A DNA stretch of 64,000 bases from Pseudomonas sp. PD9R (GTDB lineage Bacteria > Pseudomonadota > Gammaproteobacteria > Pseudomonadales > Pseudomonadaceae): contig NZ_JAHTMR010000016.1 of the NCBI RefSeq assembly GCF_019200975.1, positions 62,006 to 126,005 on the forward strand. Reading direction: 5' to 3'. Made by a program: the position numbers and the translations under genes. This document shows positions 15,884 to 24,266 of the stretch, piece by piece. How positions within the stretch are numbered: the first letter of the stretch is position 1; the number at the start of each line of letters is the position of its first letter. Under the pieces are notes generated by a model. It made no database searches. It was not told where the DNA came from and was given only the letters and a program-made list of their open reading frames with translations.

Positions 15884-18406
15884 TTAGAGGCTGCGAGCAA
15901 CCTGAACCTTCTCGAAGACTTCGATCTTGTCGCCGACTTTGACGTCGTTGTAGCTCTTCACGCCGATACCGCATTCCATGCCGGCACGTACTTCGGAAGC
16001 GTCATCCTTGAAGCGGCGCAGGGATTCCAACTCGCCTTCGAAGATAACGATGTCTTCACGCAGTACACGGATTGGACGGTTACGGTGAACAACACCTTCG
16101 ATAACCATGCAACCAGCGATCGCGCCAAACTTCGGCGAACGGAACACGTCACGCACTTCGGCGATGCCCAGGATGTTCTCGCGAACGTCGCTGCCGAGCA
16201 TACCGGTCAGGGCTTTCTTGACGTCTTCGATGATGTCGTAGATCACGTTGTAGTAACGCATATCCAGACCTTCCTGCTCGACGATCTTGCGAGCACCGGC
16301 ATCGGCACGCACGTTGAAGCCAAACAGTACAGCGTTGGAGGCCAGTGCCAGGTTGGCGTCGGATTCGGTGATACCACCGACACCGCCACCGACCACACGC
16401 ACTTGAACTTCGTCGTTACCCAGGCCATTCAAGGCACCGTTCAACGCTTCCAGCGAACCACGGACGTCGGATTTGAGGACGATGTTGAGCGTCTTCTTCT
16501 CTTCCTGACCCATGTTTTCGAAGATGTTTTCCAGCTTGCCGGCGTGAGCACGAGCCAGTTTGACTTCGCGGAACTTGCCTTGACGGAACAGAGCCACTTC
16601 ACGGGCTTTCTTCTCGTCGGCAACCACGCTCATCTCGTCGCCAGCGTCCGGGGTACCGTCCAGGCCGAGGATCTCGACAGGGATGGCTGGACCGGCTTCC
16701 TTGATTGACTTGCCGTTCTCGTCGAGCATGGCGCGAACGCGGCCATAGTTCGAACCGACCAGTACCATGTCGCCTTGACGCAGGGTACCGTCTTGAACCA
16801 GAACGGTCGCAACCGGGCCACGGCCCTTGTCCAGACGCGATTCAACCACAACACCACGGCCAGGAGCCGAAGGCGTAGCCGTCAGTTCCAGAACTTCGGC
16901 TTGCAGTAGAACAGCTTCGAGCAGTTCGTCGACACCAGTACCCATCTTCGCCGAAACCGGTACGAATGGTGTGTCACCACCCCACTCCTCCGACGTCACG
17001 CCGTGAACCGACAGTTCGCTACGGATGCGATCGAGATCAGCGCCCGGCTTGTCGATTTTGTTCACCGCAACAACCAACGGAACGCCAGCAGCCTTAGCGT
17101 GCTGAACGGCTTCGATGGTCTGCGGCATCACGCCGTCGTCCGCTGCAACCACCAGGATCACAATGTCGGTCGCCTTGGCACCACGGGCACGCATGGCGGT
17201 AAACGCGGCGTGACCAGGGGTATCGAGGAACGTCACCATGCCACGGTCGGTTTCAACGTGGTATGCACCGATGTGCTGGGTAATGCCGCCGGCTTCGCCC
17301 GCTGCAACCTTGGCACGACGGATGTAGTCGAGCAGGGAAGTCTTACCGTGGTCAACGTGGCCCATTACGGTCACGACTGGCGCACGGGAAACAGCCTCGC
17401 CTTCAAACTTCAGGGACTCGGCCAGGGAATCTTCCAGGGCGGTGTCGCTGACCAGGGTCACTTTGTGGCCCAGCTCTTCAGCAACCAGTTGAGCAGTTTC
17501 CTGATCAAGTACCTGGTTGATAGTCGCTGGAGTACCCAGTTTGAACATGAACTTGATGATTTCAGCAGCCTTGACCGACATCTGCTGGGCCAGATCGCCC
17601 ACAGTGATGGTCTCGCCGATCTTCACTTCGCGCACGACAGGGCCGGTTGGGCTCTGGAAACCGTGGGCGTTGCGCTTTTTCAGCTTGGCCTTGCCGCGAC
17701 CACCACGACGGAAGCCATCGCTTTCTTCGTCGGTAGTACGTGGGGCTACGCGTGGAGCAGGCGCTTTTTCCTTGACCGAAGCACGATGCGGAGCGTTTTT
17801 GCGCTCGCCATCACCACTACCGCGACGATTGTTATCGTCGGCACGTGGCTTGTCCGGACGGCGCTGTTCGTCACGCTTGCGCGCATCGGCAGCCGGTGCG
17901 GCAGCTACAACCGGCGCGCTTTCACGCACAGGTTCGGCCACTGCAACAGGGGCGGCAGCAACAGGTTCGGCTGGAGCGGTCGGCGCAGCAGCAGGCTGGC
18001 GACGCGCTTCTTCGTCGGCGCGACGCTTGGCTTCTTCTTCAGCCTTCTGACGTGCAGCATTTTCTACTGCGCGACGTTCATCCAGTTCACGCTTGCGCTC
18101 GGCTTCGATTTCTTCCGGGCTGCGCTGTACGAAGACTTTCTTCTTGCGTACTTCAACGCTGATGCTTTTGCTGCCAGCAACACGCAGGGTGCTGGTGGTT
18201 TTACGCTGCAGCGTGATCTTGCGTGGTTCTTCCACTTTCGCCTTGTGGCTGCTTTTCAAGTGAGTCAGCAACGATTGCTTCTCACTGTCAGTCACATGTT
18301 CTTCGGCGGCGGTGTGCGGCAGACCTGCCTCACGCATCTGCTGCAACAGGCGCTCTACCGGTGTTTTGACCTCATCGGCCAGTTGTTTCACCGTGACTTG
18401 CGTCAT
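15884..18406 (-). CDS. infB: Translation initiation factor IF-2
   Basis: GTPase that delivers initiator tRNA to the 30S subunit, 840 residues. It has an N-terminal IF2-N domain (MTQVTVKQLADEVKTPVERL), a long Lys/Glu/Ala/Pro-rich linker at about 90-260, a second IF2-N domain at about 265-320 (GETITVGDLAQQMSVKAAEI), the G domain at about 340-510 (GHVDHGKTSLLDYIR as Walker A, DTPGHAAF as G3, NKID as G4) and the C-terminal domains II to IV. ATG at 18404-18406, 27 bp after nusA. Confidence 0.98.
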   Translation of the reverse strand: MTQVTVKQLADEVKTPVERLLQQMREAGLPHTAAEEHVTDSEKQSLLTHLKSSHKAKVEEPRKITLQRKTTSTLRVAGSKSISVEVRKKKVFVQRSPEEIEAERKRELDERRAVENAARQKAEEEAKRRADEEARRQPAAAPTAPAEPVAAAPVAVAEPVRESAPVVAAAPAADARKRDEQRRPDKPRADDNNRRGSGDGERKNAPHRASVKEKAPAPRVAPRTTDEESDGFRRGGRGKAKLKKRNAHGFQSPTGPVVREVKIGETITVGDLAQQMSVKAAEIIKFMFKLGTPATINQVLDQETAQLVAEELGHKVTLVSDTALEDSLAESLKFEGEAVSRAPVVTVMGHVDHGKTSLLDYIRRAKVAAGEAGGITQHIGAYHVETDRGMVTFLDTPGHAAFTAMRARGAKATDIVILVVAADDGVMPQTIEAVQHAKAAGVPLVVAVNKIDKPGADLDRIRSELSVHGVTSEEWGGDTPFVPVSAKMGTGVDELLEAVLLQAEVLELTATPSAPGRGVVVESRLDKGRGPVATVLVQDGTLRQGDMVLVGSNYGRVRAMLDENGKSIKEAGPAIPVEILGLDGTPDAGDEMSVVADEKKAREVALFRQGKFREVKLARAHAGKLENIFENMGQEEKKTLNIVLKSDVRGSLEALNGALNGLGNDEVQVRVVGGGVGGITESDANLALASNAVLFGFNVRADAGARKIVEQEGLDMRYYNVIYDIIEDVKKALTGMLGSDVRENILGIAEVRDVFRSPKFGAIAGCMVIEGVVHRNRPIRVLREDIVIFEGELESLRRFKDDASEVRAGMECGIGVKSYNDVKVGDKIEVFEKVQVARSL

Positions 18407-18433
18407 GCACTTCTCTCCTCAGGCCGCGCCTAA

Positions 18434-19915
18434 TTACTCGAACCAGTGGGCTCGGGCGGCCATGATCAACTTGCCGGCACGATCATCGTCAATGCCGTCG
18501 ATGTCGAGCAGGTCGTCAATAGACTGCTCGGCCAGGTCTTCGCGGGTAATTACGCCGCGCACCGCCAGTTCCATCGCCAAATCCTTGTCCATACCCTCAA
18601 GCGAGAGCAGGTCTTCGGCCGGATGGGCGTCTGCCAGCTTTTCCTCAGTAGCGATGGCTTTGGTCAACAAACGATCCTTGGCACGAGCGCGAAGCTCGTT
18701 GACGGTGTCTTCGTCAAAGCCGTCGATGTTGAGCATTTCTTCCAACGGTACGTAGGCAATCTCTTCCAGGCTGGTGAAGCCTTCATCTACCAGCACCTGC
18801 GCCAGGTCTTCGTCGACTTCCAGCTCGTCGATGAAGTTGCGCAGGATGTCGCCGGTTTCTGCTTGCTGCTTAGCCTGGATGTCCGATTCGGTCATCACGT
18901 TCAGGGTCCAGCCAGTCAACTGGCTAGCCAGACGCACGTTCTGACCACCGCGACCAATGGCCTGAGCCAGATTGTCTGCGCCAACGGCGATGTCCATTGC
19001 ATGGGCATCTTCGTCAACGATAATTGCCGCAACCTCAGCCGGGGACATGGCGTTGATTACGAACTGAGCCGGGTTGTCGTCCCACAGGACGATATCAACA
19101 CGCTCACCACCCAACTCACCCGACACTGCCTGGACGCGCGAACCGCGCATACCGATGCAAGCGCCTTGCGGGTCGATGCGTTTGTCCTTGGAGCGAACGG
19201 CGATCTTGGCACGCGAACCCGGATCACGGGAGGCGGCCATTACTTCGATCAGGCCTTCAGCGATTTCCGGCACTTCGATGCGGAACAACTCGATCAGCAT
19301 TTCCGGCGCGGTACGCGACAGGATCAGCTGCGGGCCGCGGTTCTCGGTGCGGATTTCCTTGAGCAGCGCACGCAGACGCACGCCAACCCGGAAGGTTTCG
19401 CGAGAAATGATGTCTTCACGAGCCAGCAACGCTTCGGCGTTGTTACCCAGGTCGACGATCACGTTGTCGCGGGTCACTTTTTTCACGGTGCCGGAGATGA
19501 TTTCACCCAGGCGCTCGCGATAAGCGTCAACAACCTGAGCGCGCTCGGCTTCGCGAACTTTCTGCACGATGACTTGCTTGGCAGTCTGTGCAGCAATGCG
19601 GCCGAACTCGATCGATTCGATCTTCTCTTCTACGACGTCACCAACCTTGGCACCAGGATGCGTTTCAGCAACCTTGCTCGGCCAGGTTTCGATGGCCGGA
19701 TCGTCCAGGTCTGCTTCTTCGACGACCGTCCAGCGACGGAAAGTCTCATAAGCACCGGTGTGGCGATTGATTTCCACACGCAGATCAACTTCGTCCTCGA
19801 AACGTTTTTTGGTAGCAGTGGCCAGAGCCAGCTCCAGCGCTTCAAAAATTACGTTTGCCGGTACGCCCTTTTCATTGGATACCGACTCAACAACCAGCAG
19901 TACTTCTTTGCTCAT
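18434..19915 (-). CDS. nusA: Transcription termination/antitermination factor NusA
   Basis: RNA polymerase-associated factor that modulates pausing, termination and antitermination; 493 residues. N-terminal polymerase-binding domain (about 1-135), S1 domain (about 136-200), two KH domains (about 230-345, including IGMRGSRVQAVSGELGGERV) and two acidic repeats at the C-terminus typical of gammaproteobacteria (about 365-493, containing the DLLDIDGID-type helix-hairpin-helices). The ATG at 19913-19915 gives MSKEVLLVVESVSNEKGVP, the conserved start; a longer in-frame start adds seven residues and is less likely. It lies between rimP and infB. Confidence 0.97.
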   Translation of the reverse strand: MSKEVLLVVESVSNEKGVPANVIFEALELALATATKKRFEDEVDLRVEINRHTGAYETFRRWTVVEEADLDDPAIETWPSKVAETHPGAKVGDVVEEKIESIEFGRIAAQTAKQVIVQKVREAERAQVVDAYRERLGEIISGTVKKVTRDNVIVDLGNNAEALLAREDIISRETFRVGVRLRALLKEIRTENRGPQLILSRTAPEMLIELFRIEVPEIAEGLIEVMAASRDPGSRAKIAVRSKDKRIDPQGACIGMRGSRVQAVSGELGGERVDIVLWDDNPAQFVINAMSPAEVAAIIVDEDAHAMDIAVGADNLAQAIGRGGQNVRLASQLTGWTLNVMTESDIQAKQQAETGDILRNFIDELEVDEDLAQVLVDEGFTSLEEIAYVPLEEMLNIDGFDEDTVNELRARAKDRLLTKAIATEEKLADAHPAEDLLSLEGMDKDLAMELAVRGVITREDLAEQSIDDLLDIDGIDDDRAGKLIMAARAHWFE

Positions 19916-19962
19916 CGTACGCCTCGCCTTTCGCAAGCCATTGGATCCGCGGGATCCGCGTC

Positions 19963-20421
19963 TCAGTCAAAACTGGGAATAATGTTGGCCTTGTCGATCA
20001 TATCGATCGGCAACAGGAACTCATGGTCTTCTACCTGCACCACGACATCCTGCTCTTCTACACCGCGCAGAAGGCCCTGAAAGTTGCGTCGACCTTCAAA
20101 AGGCGAGCGCAGCTTGATCTTCACTTGTTCACCGGCAAATTTTGCAAACTGCTCAATAGTGAACAGCGGGCGTTCCATGCCAGGCGAGGAAACTTCGAGG
20201 GTATATTCAACGGAGATTGGATCTTCAACATCCAGAACACCGCTGATCTGACGGCTGACAATGGCACAATCGTCCACCAGCACACCGCCCTCTTTATCGA
20301 TATAAACGCGCAACATTGAGTGGCGACCTTGAGCCGAAAACTCAATACCCCAGCATTCATAGCCTAGGGCCACGACCACCGGGGCCAGCAAGGCCTGCAA
20401 CTCTTCTAGCTTGCTCGACAC
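19963..20421 (-). CDS. rimP: Ribosome maturation factor RimP
   Basis: 30S maturation factor, 152 residues from the GTG at 20419-20421 (then SSKLEELQALLAPVVVALGY). The GTG is preferred to upstream starts because GAGGGGG lies 6 bases before it and the family N-terminus begins there. Core motifs VEVSSPGMERPLF-like (LEVSSPGMERPLFTIEQFA near residue 75) and IDKANIIPSFD at the end are seen. First protein gene of rimP-nusA-infB; a terminator hairpin stands only 40 bases upstream of it. Confidence 0.95.
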   Translation of the reverse strand: MSSKLEELQALLAPVVVALGYECWGIEFSAQGRHSMLRVYIDKEGGVLVDDCAIVSRQISGVLDVEDPISVEYTLEVSSPGMERPLFTIEQFAKFAGEQVKIKLRSPFEGRRNFQGLLRGVEEQDVVVQVEDHEFLLPIDMIDKANIIPSFD

Positions 20422-20460
20422 CTGAACCCCCTCGTGCATGTATGTGCATGCTTTGCAAAA

Positions 20461-20484
20461 TAAAAAAATGGGCGAAACGCCCAT
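20461..20484 (-). terminator. Intrinsic terminator in the rimP leader
   Basis: On the minus strand ATGGGCG-TTT-CGCCCAT is followed by a run of seven T. It lies between tRNA-fMet and the rimP start at 20421. A second hairpin without a T run (AACGCCG/CGGCGTT, 20491-20512) stands just upstream of it. Confidence 0.75.
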
Positions 20485-20528
20485 CCTTGAAACGCCGTCG
20501 AACAGCGGCGTTGAAAGTGTCCAGCTAA

Positions 20529-20552
20529 CAAAAAGCCCCTGAAAAGGGGCTC
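20529..20552 (-). terminator. Intrinsic terminator after tRNA-fMet
   Basis: AGCCCCT-TTTC-AGGGGCT followed by TTTTTG on the minus strand, 8 bases after the tRNA 3' end. Confidence 0.8.
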
Positions 20553-20559
20553 CTTAAAC

Positions 20560-20636
<77 letters not shown>

Positions 20637-20699
20637 ACAAAGCTGGGGCGGAAGTATACGACCGATCCCTGACAGGGTCAATGTAACCTTCCACCTGCA

Positions 20700-20722
20700 A
20701 GAAAGCCCGCAACAGCGGGCTC
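20700..20722 (-). terminator. Hairpin between tRNA-Leu and tRNA-fMet
   Basis: AGCCCGC-TGTT-GCGGGCT followed by TTCTTG on the minus strand, 12 bases after the tRNA-Leu end. The short T run suggests partial termination, leaving some read-through to tRNA-fMet. Confidence 0.6.
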
Positions 20723-20733
20723 TCCTGACTAAT

Positions 20734-20819
20734 TGGTACCGAGAAGGGGACTCGAACCCCTACACCCTATGGGCACAACCACCTCAAGGTTGCGTGTCTA
20801 CCAATTCCACCACCTCGGC
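20734..20819 (-). tRNA. tRNA-Leu (GAG)
   Basis: 86-base class II tRNA with long variable arm and encoded CCA. Acceptor stem GCCGAGG/CUUCGGU-type, anticodon loop TTGAGGT giving GAG, T-arm GGGGUUCGAGUCCCC. It begins 21 bases after the secG stop on the same strand, so it is probably transcribed with tpiA-secG. Confidence 0.96.
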
Positions 20820-20840
20820 AATACTACGTTTAAACCCTTC

Positions 20841-21224
20841 TTATTTCTGCTCTTGAGCTGGAGGCACGTCAGTCGCTGGAGAAGCCGACTTTTGCTCTTG
20901 AAGCACCGGAACATCATCAGAAGCCGGTTGTTGCTTTGGAACTTCCAAAACCGCTGGGTTTGGGAGACCTACTTGAGTCAGCTGGTGAGCTTTCTCTTTA
21001 GCAAAGTAACCTAACCCCAAGCTGGTTATGAAAAAACCTGCGGCGAGTATAGCAGTAAACTTACTAAGAAAGGTAGCAGAACCTTGGCTTCCGAAGACAG
21101 TATTTGAAGCACCTGCTCCGAAAGACGCACCAGCGTCCGCACCCTTACCCTGCTGCAGCAATACCAGAGCGACTACGCCCAATGCACCCAGCAGATGAAA
21201 AACGACTACGACTGTTTCCAGCAT
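20841..21224 (-). CDS. secG: Preprotein translocase subunit SecG
   Basis: Inner-membrane subunit of SecYEG, 127 residues. Two membrane helices at about 2-22 (LETVVVVFHLLGALGVVALV) and 52-72 (FLSKFTAILAAGFFITSLGL) flank the conserved LLQQGKGADAGASFGAGAS loop. The hydrophilic C-terminal tail (about 80-127) is Pro/Gln/Glu rich. ATG at 21222-21224 chosen because the family starts MLE; upstream in-frame codons give no sensible extension. 4 bp after tpiA. Confidence 0.95.
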   Translation of the reverse strand: MLETVVVVFHLLGALGVVALVLLQQGKGADAGASFGAGASNTVFGSQGSATFLSKFTAILAAGFFITSLGLGYFAKEKAHQLTQVGLPNPAVLEVPKQQPASDDVPVLQEQKSASPATDVPPAQEQK

Positions 21225-21228
21225 TTTT

Positions 21229-21984
21229 TCAGTTTCCCGCGGCGCGACAAATCGCACCGAACTCATCTGCATTCAGGGAAGCTCCACCAATGAGCCCCCC
21301 ATCGATATCCGGCATGCCGAACAGTTCGACCGCATTGGCCGCCTTCACGCTGCCGCCGTATAGAAGCCGCGCGCCTTGCGCGACTTCAGAATTCTCTGCC
21401 GCCAACTGAGCGCGGATGGCTGCATGCACATCCTGCGCCTGTTGCGGCGAAGCAGTCAGCCCGGTGCCAATGGCCCAGACCGGCTCGTAAGCAATAACTG
21501 CATTTGCAAAGACGCCGACACCTAGCTCCTCGATGATGCTGCCCAGCTGACGCCCGACAACCTCAAGAGTTTTACCGGCTTCACGCTGCTCCAGGGTTTC
21601 CCCTATGCACAACACCGGAATCAAGCCACATGCCTGCGCCGCTGCGAACTTGCGAATCAGCACTGCGTCCTGCTCACCCATTATCTGGCGGCGCTCGGAG
21701 TGCCCGACAAGTACAAAGGAACAGCCTGCATCCACCAACTGACTCGGCGAAATCTCGCCGGTCAATGCGCCTTGCCCGGTTTCCACCGCAGAGTTCTGCG
21801 CGCCGACCGAAATCGACTTTCCTTCCAGGCTATCAATCACTTGATTGATATGCAGGCAAGGTGGGAATACCGCTACATCAACACCGCTCGGCAAGGCCAA
21901 ATGACGAAGGCCGTTAATCAGCTCAGCGACGCTGGCGCGGGTACCGTGCATCTTCCAGTTACCAGCTACCATAGGGCGACGCAT
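21229..21984 (-). CDS. tpiA: Triosephosphate isomerase
   Basis: Interconverts dihydroxyacetone phosphate and glyceraldehyde-3-phosphate. 251 residues, full length. Active-site parts visible: GNWKMHG at residues 8-14 (Lys), GHSERRQ near 97 (His), YEPVWAIGTG near 168-177 (Glu) and the phosphate-binding LLYGGSVKAANA near 208. Followed at 4 bp by secG, a conserved pairing. Confidence 0.97.
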   Translation of the reverse strand: MRRPMVAGNWKMHGTRASVAELINGLRHLALPSGVDVAVFPPCLHINQVIDSLEGKSISVGAQNSAVETGQGALTGEISPSQLVDAGCSFVLVGHSERRQIMGEQDAVLIRKFAAAQACGLIPVLCIGETLEQREAGKTLEVVGRQLGSIIEELGVGVFANAVIAYEPVWAIGTGLTASPQQAQDVHAAIRAQLAAENSEVAQGARLLYGGSVKAANAVELFGMPDIDGGLIGGASLNADEFGAICRAAGN

Positions 21985-22050
21985 GCTGTACCTCGTCGGT
22001 CAAAGTGGGCGCAGATGTTACCCAACACAATCAAGGCTGGCAAGCCGAAT

Positions 22051-23388
22051 TCAGGCAGAAACTTCAGTTACCAGTTTTGCCAACTCTTCGGCATAGCCGC
22101 GCACCAGTGTTTCGTCTTCACCTTCGACCATGACGCGCACCAATGGCTCGGTTCCGGACTTGCGCAACAGCACCCGTCCGCGACCCGCCATGGCCTTGGT
22201 CACGCGCTCGCTGGCCTCCTTGACCGACGGATGATCAAGAGGACTCGCACCACCGCCGAATCGCACATTGATCAGCACTTGCGGGCACTTGCGTAGCGCC
22301 TGACGCGCTTGCGCCAACCCTTCCGAGCGAGTCTTGAGCGCCATCAACACCTGCAGCGCAGCAATGATCGCATCACCGGTCGTGGTGTGATTGAAGCAAA
22401 CGATATGCCCCGAATTTTCACCACCCACCAGCCAATTGCGCTCCAGCAGATCAGCAATGACATAACGGTCGCCAACATTGGCGCGCACAAATGGAATCGC
22501 CAGATCCGCCAGGGCCAACTCCAACCCCAGGTTGCTCATCAACGTACCGACCACGCCGCCCTTCAGCAGGTCACGCTCATGGAGGTCGCGGGCAATGATG
22601 AACAGCAGATCATCACCATCGACGATGGTACCCGTGTGATCGACCATCAGAACGCGATCGCCATCACCGTCGAACGCAATACCCAGATCGGCGTGCTCAG
22701 CCAGCACAGCAGCCTGTAACTGCCCCATGTGAGTCGAGCCGCAATTGTCGTTGATGTTCAATCCGTTGGGCTGCGCAGACAGGACGACAACTTCGGCGCC
22801 CAACTCACGAAACACACTAGGCGCTACCTTGTACGTCGCGCCATGAGCGCAGTCGATTACGATTTTCAGGCCGGAAAAGCTGGTGCCGGTCGGCACACTA
22901 CTCTTACAGAATTCAATGTAACGACCCGAAGCATCGTTGATTCGCGAAACCTTACCGATCTTGCTCGACTCAACCACAGTCATCGGCGTATCGAGCAACT
23001 CTTCGATCATATGCTCGACTTCATCCGGTAGTTTGGTGCCTTTGCCGGAGAAAAATTTGATGCCGTTGTCGTCATGAGGATTGTGCGAAGCACTGATCAC
23101 AATGCCAGCTTCGGCATGGAAGGTACGCGTCAGGTAGGCGATGGCCGGTGTCGGCATCGGGCCCAGGAGCATGACGTCAGCGCCTGCCGACGTCAGCCCG
23201 GCCTCAAGTGCCGATTCGAACATGTATCCGGAAATCCGAGTGTCTTTGCCTACCAAAACCTTGCAGGCGCCCATCTTTCGGAAGGCCATGCCAGCAGCCC
23301 AACCGAGCTTCAACATGAAGTCAGGAGTAATCGGATACTCACCGACACGACCACGAATGCCGTCGGTGCCAAAGTATTTTTTAGTCAT
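22051..23388 (-). CDS. glmM: Phosphoglucosamine mutase
   Basis: Converts glucosamine-6-phosphate to glucosamine-1-phosphate for UDP-GlcNAc and cell-wall synthesis. 445 residues. Phosphoserine loop VISASHNPHDDNGIKFFSG near residue 98-116, metal-binding FDGDGDRVL near 240, sugar-binding VGGENSGHI near 322-330 and phosphate-binding RKSGTEPLVRVM near 405. 18 bp after folP, in the conserved ftsH-folP-glmM order. Confidence 0.97.
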   Translation of the reverse strand: MTKKYFGTDGIRGRVGEYPITPDFMLKLGWAAGMAFRKMGACKVLVGKDTRISGYMFESALEAGLTSAGADVMLLGPMPTPAIAYLTRTFHAEAGIVISASHNPHDDNGIKFFSGKGTKLPDEVEHMIEELLDTPMTVVESSKIGKVSRINDASGRYIEFCKSSVPTGTSFSGLKIVIDCAHGATYKVAPSVFRELGAEVVVLSAQPNGLNINDNCGSTHMGQLQAAVLAEHADLGIAFDGDGDRVLMVDHTGTIVDGDDLLFIIARDLHERDLLKGGVVGTLMSNLGLELALADLAIPFVRANVGDRYVIADLLERNWLVGGENSGHIVCFNHTTTGDAIIAALQVLMALKTRSEGLAQARQALRKCPQVLINVRFGGGASPLDHPSVKEASERVTKAMAGRGRVLLRKSGTEPLVRVMVEGEDETLVRGYAEELAKLVTEVSA

Positions 23389-23406
23389 AAGTGTGCTCCA
23401 TCATTC

Positions 23407-24258
23407 TTATTCGGCTGATTCCACTGCGGCGATCATCCTCACCACGTCGACTGTTTCGGCGACATCATGGACGCGCAATATACGCGCTCTCTTGTGCGAA
23501 GCCAGCGCAGCGAGAGCGAGCCCGCCATACAAGCGCTCACCCACCGGGCGACTCAGTGCCTGACCTATCATGCTCTTGCGCGAAACACCAACCAGCAGGG
23601 GTCGCCCCAAGGCATGCAAGGCTTCCATATGCTTGAACAAGCTTAAATTGTGTTGCAGGGTTTTGGCGAAGCCAAAGCCCGGGTCAAGAATGATCCGCTC
23701 AGCCGCAATTCCAACCGCCGCACATTGAGCCATACGCTCAGCGAGAAACTCACCCACTTCTTTCGTTACGTCCTGGTAATGCGGATTGTCTTGCATGTCG
23801 CCCGGCTCGCCAAGCATGTGCATCAGACAGACCGGCAAACCGGTTGCCGCCGCCGCATCCAGTGCCCCTTCACGGCGCAGTGAACGCACGTCGTTGATCA
23901 ACCCAGCACCCAGTCGTGCGGTTTCGCGCATGACGGATGGCGTGGAAGTATCCACCGAGATGATCACATCCAGCTCTCGGTGAATGCGTTCGACGATTGG
24001 TGCAACGCGCTCCAGCTCTTCCAGCGGCGAAACCGCCCTGGCACCCGGGCGCGTAGATTCACCACCCACATCGATCAGTGTCGCGCCCGCCGCCACCATG
24101 GCTTCGGCGTGACGCAAGGCCGCATCAAGCTGGCTGTATTGACCGCCATCGGAAAAAGAATCGGGAGTGACATTAAGAATGCCCATGACGTGCGTCTGGG
24201 CCAAATCAAGAACCCGGCTGCCGCAAGGCAACCGGGTTGAGGACTGAACAGAAGTCAT
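23407..24258 (-). CDS. folP: Dihydropteroate synthase
   Basis: Condenses p-aminobenzoate with dihydropterin pyrophosphate in folate synthesis and is the sulfonamide target. 283 residues. Signatures HVMGILNVTPDSFSDGGQY near residue 24-42, GESTRPGA near 66, IINDVRSLR-type (AGLINDVRSL) near 116 and ILDPGFGFAKT near 200 and VGVSRKSMIG near 232. It follows ftsH after 8 bp. Confidence 0.97.
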   Translation of the reverse strand: MTSVQSSTRLPCGSRVLDLAQTHVMGILNVTPDSFSDGGQYSQLDAALRHAEAMVAAGATLIDVGGESTRPGARAVSPLEELERVAPIVERIHRELDVIISVDTSTPSVMRETARLGAGLINDVRSLRREGALDAAAATGLPVCLMHMLGEPGDMQDNPHYQDVTKEVGEFLAERMAQCAAVGIAAERIILDPGFGFAKTLQHNLSLFKHMEALHALGRPLLVGVSRKSMIGQALSRPVGERLYGGLALAALASHKRARILRVHDVAETVDVVRMIAAVESAE

Positions 24259-24266
24259 TTCAAACC